Assembly (NCBI GenBank): GCA_014384685.1
Contig: JACNFL010000163.1
Location: 1 to 5,366 of the forward strand
DNA from: Methanobacteriota archaeon
GTDB taxonomy: Archaea; Thermoplasmatota; Poseidoniia; Poseidoniales; Thalassarchaeaceae
DNA length: 5,366 nt
Reading direction: 5' to 3'
Shown: positions 1-5,366 of the stretch, piece after piece
How the letters are laid out: every line of letters starts with the position of its first letter
How positions within the stretch are numbered: position 1 is the stretch's first letter
Position numbers and translations under genes: made by a program
The notes under the pieces: model-generated
Databases searched by the model: none
What the model was told of the DNA's origin: nothing
Seen by the model: the letters and a program-made list of their open reading frames with translations, nothing else

Positions 1-387
1 ACTTAACCCACCGGGCCTTGATACTGATACTTGACCAGATTCTAGTTGCTCACGCTGTGAATCAGCACTCATCTTTGAGGGTCCGTCAATAGATTCACGT
101 TGCCTGAGACCAATTATTGCAATCACCAATGTTGTAATCATCAGAAATGCCATAGCAAATTCTTGGCCTGTAAATGATCCGGCATCTGACCAAAAACCAC
201 CTTCTTTGTATGGTAAATTCAAGGATTGTCTGATGTATTGGAGAATGTGAAACTTTTGACCCCTGCTTCCACTACCTATGAGACCGGCAGGGAACAGGCC
301 AAGTATTCCATTTAGAAGAATACCTAAAAATTGGGATATGGAAATGAGCAAAGCGAGTTTGCCAATATTCGGATACCGCCTCTCCAT
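1..387 (-). CDS. Partial unrecognised two-helix membrane protein (N-terminal part)
   Basis: The minus strand is open from an ATG at 387 to the window edge, giving 129 residues without a stop, so the C-terminus is missing. It begins MERRYPNIGKLALLISISQF. Two hydrophobic segments are visible, at about residues 9-38 (glycine- and leucine-rich) and 75-94. A polar loop of about 35 residues lies between them, and a hydrophilic serine- and glutamine-rich tail follows the second segment. A purine-rich Shine-Dalgarno-like GGGAG at 394-398 sits 6 nt before the ATG, and an in-frame stop lies a short way upstream, which supports this start; a TTG one codon earlier is the only close alternative. It is transcribed divergently from the histidine kinase. 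I do not recognise the family. That it is an integral membrane protein is inferred from hydrophobicity only. Another frame over the same DNA is also open (see findings), but it lacks such a coherent pattern. Confidence 0.68.
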   Translation of the reverse strand, partial: MERRYPNIGKLALLISISQFLGILLNGILGLFPAGLIGSGSRGQKFHILQYIRQSLNLPYKEGGFWSDAGSFTGQEFAMAFLMITTLVIAIIGLRQRESIDGPSKMSADSQREQLESGQVSVSRPGGLS

Positions 388-509
388 CAACCTCTCCCCA
401 GATATCCGTGATAGACTCCTCCATATTCAAGGCTCGCTTCGCGAGTGTAGTTAGGGATACTCGCTTAGATACTCTTGAACGGGGGAGTTGTGATATGACA
501 AAAGCGAGT
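351..509. repeat. Cluster of AAGCGAG motifs in a divergent promoter region
   Basis: The 8-mer AAGCGAGT occurs on the plus strand at 351-358 and 502-509 and on the minus strand at 459-466 (ACTCGCTT). A fourth copy with one changed end base lies on the minus strand at 433-439 (CTCGCTT), inside a small hairpin with arms 433-437 and 441-445. A direct repeat GATACTC occurs at 456-462 and 468-474, 12 nt apart, and its first copy overlaps the 459-466 motif. The 459-466 and 502-509 copies form an inverted pair just upstream of the kinase ATG at 526. The copy at 351-358 is inside the start of the minus-strand membrane-protein gene. Such clustering would fit an operator for a regulator of both divergent genes, but this is inference. 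I see no convincing archaeal TATA box here. Confidence 0.45.
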
Positions 510-525
510 CGCCTGTAACGGGAAG

Positions 526-1653
526 ATGACAGAACCACCACCAACTGAACAGGAGCAACTGCTCGATGCCTTACATCAAAGGGGTGAGCAATTGTCAAAC
601 ATTCTCGGTAGCATCAATGCAGCAGTTGCGGTAACAGATGTCATGGGTAACATCGTTCTCCTAAATGATGTAGCCCGTACAGAATTAGGATTAATTTACT
701 CACCCGAACTCACTTTGGCCGCTTTTGCTGCTCAATTTGATTGGAGAGATAGTGATGGTGAGTCATTTACTGAAGAAAATTTTCCAGTTACAGCAGTGTT
801 ACATGGTGGCCAACCAATCCACGAACTTGCAGTTTCTAAGGGCGAAGGTAGCGAGGCGCGTCATTTCCGTCTCTCGGCAACACCTCTCACTTCACGTGAA
901 GGAGATTTAGTAGGTGCGGTGGTGGTTTTCCATGAAGTTACTGAACTAGTTCATCTACAAACTGAGTTACAAGACATGAATGAGCAGCGTCTCGGTTTTT
1001 ACAGCGGAATGAGTCATGAACTGAGAACTCCACTCCAGGGTATCGTTGGATATACTGATTTGCTCCTTGAAGAAGCAGAAGATGGCACTTTTGAAAAAGA
1101 GAGTTTAGAGTCAATTCGTTCTTCAACAGACCATTTACTGTCGCTAGTTACTGATTTACTTGATTTATCAAAAATTGTTGCGGGTAGAATGGAACTTGAT
1201 AAATCAGCAACAGAATTGACTCCAATCATCAGGGAAGCAGTGAAAATGGTTTCACCTAATGCTAGAAAAAAGGGCATTTCAATGAATGTTGAATTAGAAG
1301 ATTTAGGTGAACTCATGGTTGACAAAAGGGCAATTCGCCAAGTAATTCTCAATCTTGTTTCCAATGCAATAAAGTTCACGGATGAGGGTGGCGAAGTAGT
1401 GATTTCATGCACCAAATTTGAAGATGAAGCCCACATACTAGTTCGTGATACTGGGTCAGGAATATCTGATGCCGACCAAGAATTAATTTTCCGAGAGTTT
1501 GTTCAGGTCAAGGGATTAGATGGGCGCCAACGACCAGGTACTGGTTTAGGGTTGGCTTTGTCAAAACACTTCGTTGATATGCATGGGGGTTCACTAGTAG
1601 TGACCTCAAAAGTTGGGGTTGGCTCAACATTCATCGTCAATTTACCACTGTGA
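526..1653 (+). CDS. Cytosolic PAS-domain sensor histidine kinase
   Basis: This 375-residue protein is a two-component sensor kinase that would autophosphorylate on a histidine and pass phosphate to an aspartate of a response regulator. A PAS sensor domain spans about residues 20-140 (NILGSINAAVAVTDVMGNIV near its start, VVVFHEVTE at its end). A short coiled linker follows, then a HisKA dimerisation domain with the H-box SHELRTPL at 163-170 (phospho-acceptor H164). The HATPase domain has the N-box NLVSNAIKF (276-284), G1 DTGSGI (308-313), the F-box around IFREF, and G2 GTGLGLAL (338-345), so all catalytic motifs are intact. There is no signal peptide or membrane segment, so it should sense a cytoplasmic cue. 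ATG 526 is the first start after an in-frame stop at 496-498; only a weak GGGAAG precedes it, so the mRNA may be leaderless. No response regulator is present in the window, making this an orphan kinase as far as can be seen. The ligand of the PAS domain cannot be inferred. Confidence 0.95.
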   Translation: MTEPPPTEQEQLLDALHQRGEQLSNILGSINAAVAVTDVMGNIVLLNDVARTELGLIYSPELTLAAFAAQFDWRDSDGESFTEENFPVTAVLHGGQPIHELAVSKGEGSEARHFRLSATPLTSREGDLVGAVVVFHEVTELVHLQTELQDMNEQRLGFYSGMSHELRTPLQGIVGYTDLLLEEAEDGTFEKESLESIRSSTDHLLSLVTDLLDLSKIVAGRMELDKSATELTPIIREAVKMVSPNARKKGISMNVELEDLGELMVDKRAIRQVILNLVSNAIKFTDEGGEVVISCTKFEDEAHILVRDTGSGISDADQELIFREFVQVKGLDGRQRPGTGLGLALSKHFVDMHGGSLVVTSKVGVGSTFIVNLPL

Positions 1654-2769
1654 TTAGCGGCGGATAAGGATAGTTAGCAGGTCGTCATGTTTCAGCTGAT
1701 GGTCTAATCCGACTCTCTGCCAATCGAATTTAGCGCTCGGACCTTTGACTCTTGCATAGCGGAATTTTCTCACGAAATCTCGATGCAAAGAAACACAAAC
1801 ATCTCTGACGGTGCTATCGTCTTTGACTATCAATGGCTCAATCAAATCGGCTTCTTGACCCTGTGGTTTGAGGAAGATAGACATGAAGCCGAGATTATCG
1901 TAGATGAAATCCTTCAACTCTTCAATTCCTTGGCCGGTTTTTGCTGAAATTGGAAGAATAGGCCATTCTTTTGGAAGCATTGCATACATATTATCAAGAT
2001 CTTTTTTGCTAGCAAGGTCAATTTTATTGACAATTACAACGGCTTTTGAGTACACTCGGTTAGAAGCCATGGTGTCAACGAGCATGTCTGCAGTAGCATC
2101 AACTCGAAGCGTAACAAGAGCACTAGTGTAACCAAATGAGCGCACGATATCCTGCATCTCTTCAACACTAAGAAATGTCTGTTCAACAGTGGTTCTTACC
2201 TCAACTCCTCCTCGGTTTCTCCGGGTGATGAAGACTGGGGGTTTGTCTTGGTTCAATCTCATTCCAGCAATTTCGAGTTCTCGGTGTAGCACCTTGAAGT
2301 GGGCATCTTGGAACGGGTCAACAACGTAGAGAACCACGTCAGAACTTCTGACTACGCCAAGAATTTCTTTTCCTCTACCTTTTCCTTCGGCAGCCCCTTT
2401 GATGAGACCGGGTAGGTCAAGAATCTGGATTTTTGCGCCGCGGTGTTCCATTAATCCAGGGATGCAAGTTAGTGTTGTGAAAGCGTATCCCGCGGTGTCA
2501 GATTCTGCGTCTGTAACCTGGCCGATTAGGGTTGATTTACCGACACTGGGGAATCCTACTAGGGCAACAGAGGCGTCTCCCGATTTTTTTACTTCAAATC
2601 CTTTAGCCGGGCCACCTGATTTTGCGTGGGCTGCGACTTTTTCCTGCTTTGCCTTAAGTGCAGCAATTTTGGCTTTCAATTTACCAACATGGTGCTCAGT
2701 GGCCTTGTTTTTCTGAGTTTTATCAATCTCAGCTTGGATATCAGCAATCTGTTCAACAATAGTTGCCAT
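1654..2769 (-). CDS. DRG-family (developmentally regulated GTP-binding) GTPase with TGS domain
   Basis: This 371-residue protein belongs to the DRG branch of the OBG/DRG translation-factor GTPases. Eukaryotic members associate with ribosomes and bind partner proteins (DFRP); the archaeal role is less clear. In order it has a lysine-rich helical N-terminus (1-65), G1 GFPSVGKST (72-80), switch I with TT at 98-99, G3 DLPGLIKGA (118-126), the DRG-typical RRNRGGVEV insert region (about 183-191), G4 NKID (248-251) and G5 SAKTG (275-279). A C-terminal TGS domain runs from about 296 to 370, with the family signature QRVGLDHQL (351-359). Length and motif order match full-length DRG proteins, so it is likely functional. 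The ATG is preceded 6 nt upstream by GGTGA (2776-2780 on this strand), a good match to the archaeal anti-Shine-Dalgarno. Its stop abuts that of the histidine kinase, and it is transcribed away from the unknown gene at 2920. Confidence 0.97.
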   Translation of the reverse strand: MATIVEQIADIQAEIDKTQKNKATEHHVGKLKAKIAALKAKQEKVAAHAKSGGPAKGFEVKKSGDASVALVGFPSVGKSTLIGQVTDAESDTAGYAFTTLTCIPGLMEHRGAKIQILDLPGLIKGAAEGKGRGKEILGVVRSSDVVLYVVDPFQDAHFKVLHRELEIAGMRLNQDKPPVFITRRNRGGVEVRTTVEQTFLSVEEMQDIVRSFGYTSALVTLRVDATADMLVDTMASNRVYSKAVVIVNKIDLASKKDLDNMYAMLPKEWPILPISAKTGQGIEELKDFIYDNLGFMSIFLKPQGQEADLIEPLIVKDDSTVRDVCVSLHRDFVRKFRYARVKGPSAKFDWQRVGLDHQLKHDDLLTILIRR

Positions 2770-2775
2770 GCTAAT

Positions 2776-2782
2776 TCACCCC
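2776..2782 (-). promoter_or_regulatory. Shine-Dalgarno of the DRG GTPase gene
   Basis: The minus strand reads GGGGTGA here, ending 6 nt before the ATG at 2769. GGTGA pairs with the CACCT-type 3' end of archaeal 16S rRNA. It is the clearest ribosome binding site in the window and fixes this start. Confidence 0.7.
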
Positions 2783-2790
2783 ACTCATTC

Positions 2791-2850
2791 ACGCCGGCTT
2801 GACCTTGCTCTCTGACCTTCGGTCAGGGCAATGGTTCTTCAAACCGGCGT
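2791..2850. repeat. 60-nt imperfect palindrome / stem-loop in a divergent intergenic region
   Basis: The outer arms 2791-2802 and 2839-2850 are complementary at 11 of 12 positions (ACGCCGGcTTGA with TCAAaCCGGCGT). Inside, 2803-2807 can pair with 2829-2834 around a 1-nt bulge, and 2810-2817 can pair with 2821-2828 (including CTGACC/GGTCAG and one G-T pair) around a TTC loop. The remaining interruptions are a one-base mismatch, a 4-nt bulge and a 2-nt bulge. Almost the whole element folds into one long hairpin. It lies 22 nt upstream of the DRG ATG and 69 nt upstream of the start at 2920. No T-run follows on the plus strand, so it does not look like a standard intrinsic terminator. It could be a structured 5' UTR, a small RNA, a protein-binding palindrome or a dispersed genomic repeat. 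Confidence 0.6.
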
Positions 2851-2893
2851 TTCCAACCACTCTTATCTGCAGTAATTCGTTAGGGAGATATTC

Positions 2894-2935
2894 ATGGGGC
2901 AGGGCTGTGACGCAGTGTCATGGCAGACTTGTTAG
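2894..2935 (+). CDS. Possible 13-codon leader ORF ahead of the unknown gene
   Basis: An ATG at 2894 is preceded 6 nt upstream by GGGAG (2883-2887), a better ribosome binding site than anything before the ATG at 2920. It encodes MGQGCDAVSWQTC and ends at a TAG at 2933-2935. It overlaps the first codons of the 238-residue gene in a different frame. It could be a translated leader that couples to the downstream start, or mere chance. No other evidence of coding is available at this length. Confidence 0.25.
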   Translation: MGQGCDAVSWQTC

Positions 2936-3636
2936 CGATGGTCGTTGATAGCGATTATTGGCTCAGTCTGTTGAATATGTCAGCCACAGACATGCATAAA
3001 CAAATGCAAGACAAATCAGCAAGAAAAGACCGGCCAGAAATGGCTGATTTTGTTGACCGCCGCTTTGATGTTGATGTTGAAGCAGAGATCCTTGACTGGA
3101 TAGAAGAACATAATATCTTGCATGAGCAAGATTCTGCGTTGCTTACCGCATCAAAACGAATGGCTGATGGTAGCGATATTGAGGATATTGCTTCAGGCAT
3201 TTGGTTGTTAGCAGAATGGGCTAGCCTTGGTACTTGGAGATGTATGGAAGGAAGGGGTTTTCTATACTTGGAACCGTACATTGGAGAATCTATGAACCAA
3301 GTAGGACAACTCTATGAGCAGAAAACTTGGGATGCCGCAATTTCTAGCATTACATCTTTGTCAAAACAGCAGTACTCAGAGGCAGTAGTAGTTGATTGGA
3401 TGGGTCGCAGAGAGCAATTAGGAGAGACTCTAAATGAAAAAAATGACCCGCGTATATTGTCAACAATGCAGAGTCATCAAAGGCACGCAGAGTCACTTCA
3501 CGGATTGGCAGAATTACTAACAGAAGGGGAGACTGTTTTACTGACAAGAAGAGATTGGTCATCGTACCTAAATGCTGGATTCGGTGGGTTCAACATTAGA
3601 AGGCTTCTCACCACAAGCGCACTGGAGGGTAAATGA
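2920..3636 (+). CDS. Unrecognised 238-residue protein coupled to nadM
   Basis: I do not recognise this family. The protein appears soluble, mostly helical, and acidic in its first half, with no signal peptide or membrane segment. It is unusually rich in tryptophan (for example at 14, 60, 95, 100 and 106). The stretch at 91-107 (ASGIWLLAEWASLGTWR) is the most hydrophobic, but it is too interrupted for a clear membrane helix. The C-terminus carries a basic, glycine-containing segment around residues 210-228 (RRDWSSYLNAGFGGFNIRR). An in-frame TGA at 2908-2910 means ATG 2920 is the earliest ATG; ATG 2938 is an alternative. Only a weak GTGA (2907-2910) precedes 2920. The stop overlaps the nadM start as ATGA, so the two are very likely co-transcribed and translationally coupled. 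This suggests, without proving, a role linked to NAD synthesis. Confidence 0.85.
   Translation: MADLLAMVVDSDYWLSLLNMSATDMHKQMQDKSARKDRPEMADFVDRRFDVDVEAEILDWIEEHNILHEQDSALLTASKRMADGSDIEDIASGIWLLAEWASLGTWRCMEGRGFLYLEPYIGESMNQVGQLYEQKTWDAAISSITSLSKQQYSEAVVVDWMGRREQLGETLNEKNDPRILSTMQSHQRHAESLHGLAELLTEGETVLLTRRDWSSYLNAGFGGFNIRRLLTTSALEGK
3624..3629 (+). promoter_or_regulatory. Shine-Dalgarno of nadM inside the upstream gene
   Basis: GGAGGG lies near the end of the upstream coding region, 3 nt before ATG 3633 and 6 nt before the adjacent in-frame ATG at 3636. The spacing favours the second ATG slightly; the choice changes the protein by one residue. Confidence 0.55.
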
Positions 3637-4286
3637 TGGATGAAGATGACTGGGAAAATCCATTTTCAGTTGCGGAAGTTCCTCTCTTGATGGAACCCAA
3701 ACCACCTGAGCAGGCTCCCAAACCTGCATTGATTGTTTTAGGCCGATTTCAGCCGTTTCACCGCGGCCATGCGGCATTAGTTGATGCGGCTCTAGATTAT
3801 GCTAACGAAAATGGTTTGTCGAGCCGCATTGTTATCGGTTCAGCAAATCAACCAGAATCTCTTGACAATCCTTGGACTTGGCAAGAGAGAAAACAGATGA
3901 TATGTTGCTGGTTGCAAGCAAATCATCCAAATATTGAGGTTGATGTTATTGCAGTTCCTGATATTAATGATCCACCAAATTGGGTTGAACATGCAGAGCA
4001 ATATCATGGTGAGGCTGGTGTATTGTTTACTAGCGATGGTCCAACAACTGACCTTTATCGTAAATCCGGTTGGGAAGTCATTGAATCACCGTTGAAAGCA
4101 AGAGAATCATGGGAGGGATGGAGGATTCGCTCAACCCTAAAGATGCTGTCAACGGTATCTGAAAAGGAAGCTGCCATACTTGTAATGGCTGAGACTATCC
4201 CAAAAGAAATTGCTGAACTTCTATGGGCTGAAGTTTGGTTGAAGAGATTGGCTTTTCTTGGTAGGCCATTTGAATCCGTTGGATAG
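3633..4286 (+). CDS. nadM: Archaeal-type nicotinamide-nucleotide adenylyltransferase
   Basis: It is predicted to join NMN and ATP into NAD+ and pyrophosphate, the common last adenylyl-transfer step of NAD synthesis and salvage in archaea. The nucleotidyltransferase fold starts near residue 32. It shows GRFQPFHRGH at 37-46 with the catalytic HxGH (43-46), then IGSANQPESLDNPWTWQER (68-86), matching the archaeal GSAQ...NPFTAGER region, and PDINDPPNW (109-117). The C-terminal nucleotide-binding motif, normally SGTEIR-like, is here SWEGWRIR (149-156): the arginines are kept but the SGT is lost. At 217 residues it is longer than the usual 170-190. The excess is an acidic, proline-rich N-terminal tail of about 30 residues and a longer C-terminal helical end. 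It overlaps the preceding gene by 4 nt and ends 2 nt from the convergent DUF1499 gene. A related cytidylyl- or adenylyltransferase activity is the main alternative. Confidence 0.9.
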   Translation: MMDEDDWENPFSVAEVPLLMEPKPPEQAPKPALIVLGRFQPFHRGHAALVDAALDYANENGLSSRIVIGSANQPESLDNPWTWQERKQMICCWLQANHPNIEVDVIAVPDINDPPNWVEHAEQYHGEAGVLFTSDGPTTDLYRKSGWEVIESPLKARESWEGWRIRSTLKMLSTVSEKEAAILVMAETIPKEIAELLWAEVWLKRLAFLGRPFESVG

Positions 4287-4288
4287 AA

Positions 4289-4807
4289 TTATTCACAAGT
4301 TGCTGATGACCACTCTTGATTTTCAATGTGTTCAGCGAAGGAGATGACTCTGTCATCATTAACCATGAAATCGTAGACGCCAAGTCGAGATTCTGAATGA
4401 GTCCATATTACTGCACTCCCATTTTCACATTCAACGTGAAATAACATATCATCAGGGAAACGAATGGCAAATGTTCGGAAAACCGAATGAATATACCCTA
4501 CTTCATGTGATTCAGTCACTATTTCAGTACGAGGTTGAGATTCTATCCAAGAAATAATTTCTGACATCACCTCGGCTTTACTTGCATTCACTACTATTCC
4601 TTGCTCACCAGTGGCGCGGTATGGATTAGGTGCAATTCTTGAGCAATTCTGAGAATCTTCTGGGCATTGGGTGGGATATACCTCAAACTCAAGTGTAGGT
4701 GCGGCTACCCAAACTAGGAAAATCATGCCAATGTAAAGTGTGGTAATTCCTAATGCGAAGACTTGCAAACGCCGAGGTGAACCGTACCATTTTCCCTCTT
4801 CACTCAA
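4289..4807 (-). CDS. Membrane-anchored DUF1499-family protein
   Basis: The 172-residue product has one N-terminal membrane helix at about residues 13-36, preceded by a basic RR, which suggests the rest lies outside the membrane. The remainder resembles DUF1499: a short Cys-containing stretch CPEDSQNCSR (48-57), YIHSVFRT (105-112), FPDD (117-120), and ESRLGVYDFMVNDDRV (139-154). The last corresponds to the family's SRxGxxDxxxNxxRV signature. The function of DUF1499 is not established; it is best known in bacteria and plastid-bearing organisms. The start must be TTG at 4805-4807, because the preceding codon is the in-frame stop of grpE and the next in-frame ATG (codon 28) would cut the helix. 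GGTGG at 4813-4817, inside grpE, lies 5 nt before the TTG. It is probably co-transcribed with and translationally coupled to grpE. Confidence 0.8.
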   Translation of the reverse strand: MSEEGKWYGSPRRLQVFALGITTLYIGMIFLVWVAAPTLEFEVYPTQCPEDSQNCSRIAPNPYRATGEQGIVVNASKAEVMSEIISWIESQPRTEIVTESHEVGYIHSVFRTFAIRFPDDMLFHVECENGSAVIWTHSESRLGVYDFMVNDDRVISFAEHIENQEWSSATCE

Positions 4808-5362
4808 TCACTCCACCGCCGTGACGATGACTCTGGCAGGTCTCAAAACTCTGTCATGTAGCATCCAACCAGGTTCTAACACCTGTACAACGGTATTTGG
4901 GGCGTGTTCCTCACTTGCCGGGATTGTGGTAATGGCTTCCATTATTTTAGGGTCGAATTTCCGACCGTTTACTTCAATCATTTTTGCTCCATCAGCAATG
5001 AGTGCAGTTTCTAGATTATTTCGAATCATGTTGATACCTTCCATGATGGAATCATCAGTTTTTTCGGGCATTGATGAAATCGCCCTATCAAAATCATCAA
5101 GAAGTGAAATTAGGCGTCTAGCAAGTCCTTGTCCGCCATAACGGAGAAGGTCTGCTCTCTCTTGTGAATGGCGTTTACGGATATTTACTATGTCTGCATC
5201 ACGATAAGCAATTTCTTTCTCAGCAGTTTCTGCTCTTGTTTCAGCCTCGGCGAGTTTCTCTTCAATAGTTAATTCCCGAGGCTCTTCTTCAACTTCAATT
5301 GCTGGAGCCTCATCAACGACAGCATCTATTGGCTCTGCTTCAGCCTCTTCGTCGCTACTCAT
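4808..5362 (-). CDS. grpE: GrpE nucleotide exchange factor of the Hsp70 (DnaK) system
   Basis: GrpE opens the DnaK nucleotide-binding domain to release ADP, resetting the chaperone cycle in the cytoplasm. The 184-residue protein has a very acidic, disordered-looking N-terminus (1-30), a long coiled-coil helix (about 31-75), a helical bundle region with LLDDFDRAI (87-95), and the C-terminal beta domain. The family signature runs from FDPKIMEAI (136-144) through VLEPGWMLHDRVLRPARVIV (161-180). Length and architecture match a complete GrpE. The start ATG is 4 nt from the window edge, so its ribosome binding site and promoter are outside. In many genomes dnaK follows grpE; here the next gene on the strand is the DUF1499 gene, so dnaK and dnaJ must lie upstream of grpE or elsewhere. 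Mesophilic archaea are generally held to have acquired this chaperone system from bacteria. Confidence 0.96.
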   Translation of the reverse strand: MSSDEEAEAEPIDAVVDEAPAIEVEEEPRELTIEEKLAEAETRAETAEKEIAYRDADIVNIRKRHSQERADLLRYGGQGLARRLISLLDDFDRAISSMPEKTDDSIMEGINMIRNNLETALIADGAKMIEVNGRKFDPKIMEAITTIPASEEHAPNTVVQVLEPGWMLHDRVLRPARVIVTAVE

Positions 5363-5366
5363 CTAA

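Noticed and set aside
433..445. Short hairpin (CTCGC-TTC-GCGAG) as a terminator or riboswitch
   Set aside because: The stem is only 5 bp and is explained by two of the repeated motifs lying face to face.
388..525. Archaeal TATA box or BRE for the kinase or the membrane-protein gene
   Set aside because: No clear TTTATA-like element at a suitable distance from either start could be seen by eye; the same holds for 2770-2919.
1014..1436. 140-residue minus-strand ORF inside the histidine kinase gene
   Set aside because: It is antisense to the HisKA and HATPase coding sequence, is rich in serine, has no recognisable domain, and the sense frame has full kinase motifs.
2399..2716. 105-residue plus-strand ORF opposite the DRG GTPase
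   Set aside because: It lies antisense to the G1-G3 region of a well-conserved gene and shows no domain of its own.
2810..2828. Intrinsic terminator at the centre of the palindrome
   Set aside because: There is no T-run after the stem on either strand, and it lies between gene starts, where no transcript of an annotated gene should end.
4420..4686. Lipoprotein signal for the DUF1499 protein
   Set aside because: The cysteines at residues 48 and 55 are beyond the hydrophobic helix and not in a lipobox context, so a plain membrane anchor fits better.
4740..5141. 133-residue plus-strand ORF opposite grpE and the DUF1499 start
   Set aside because: It is antisense to two better-supported genes, and its serine- and isoleucine-rich sequence is typical of a shadow frame.

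Overview
The window looks like part of a compact, moderate-GC archaeal chromosome. The strongest lineage evidence is a full-length DRG-type GTPase with a C-terminal TGS domain, a family of archaea and eukaryotes, together with an archaeal-type nicotinamide-nucleotide adenylyltransferase (NadM). A GrpE co-chaperone and a cytosolic PAS histidine kinase are also present; both are bacterial-style families found in mesophilic archaea. I infer a mesophilic, possibly marine, euryarchaeon (Poseidoniales/Marine Group II or a relative). That placement is inference, since no rRNA or other marker gene is present.

Layout from left to right: (1) positions 1-387, minus strand: the N-terminal 129 residues of an unrecognised two-helix membrane protein that runs off the left edge. 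(2) 388-525: a divergent promoter region carrying repeated AAGCGAG motifs. (3) 526-1653, plus: a soluble PAS-HisKA-HATPase sensor kinase. (4) 1654-2769, minus: the DRG GTPase, whose stop codon directly abuts the kinase stop codon. (5) 2770-2919: a second divergent intergenic region, with a 60-nt imperfect palindrome at 2791-2850 and a possible 13-codon leader ORF. (6) 2920-3636, plus: an unknown 238-residue protein that overlaps nadM (3633-4286) by 4 nt. (7) 4289-4807, minus: a membrane-anchored DUF1499-family protein that starts at TTG directly after the stop of grpE. (8) 4808-5362, minus: grpE, first in the visible part of that operon.

The genes form short coupled units: unknown protein plus nadM on the plus strand, and grpE plus the DUF1499 gene on the minus strand. 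The two convergent junctions have 0 and 2 nt between stop codons, so transcripts there probably overlap or end inside the opposing gene. The functions represented (translation-linked GTPase, NAD synthesis, protein folding, signalling) look like core chromosome. I see no mobile element, CRISPR array, tRNA or rRNA, and no clear new multi-gene system. The best candidates for something undescribed are the palindrome at 2791-2850, the repeat cluster around 351-509, and the unknown gene coupled to nadM.
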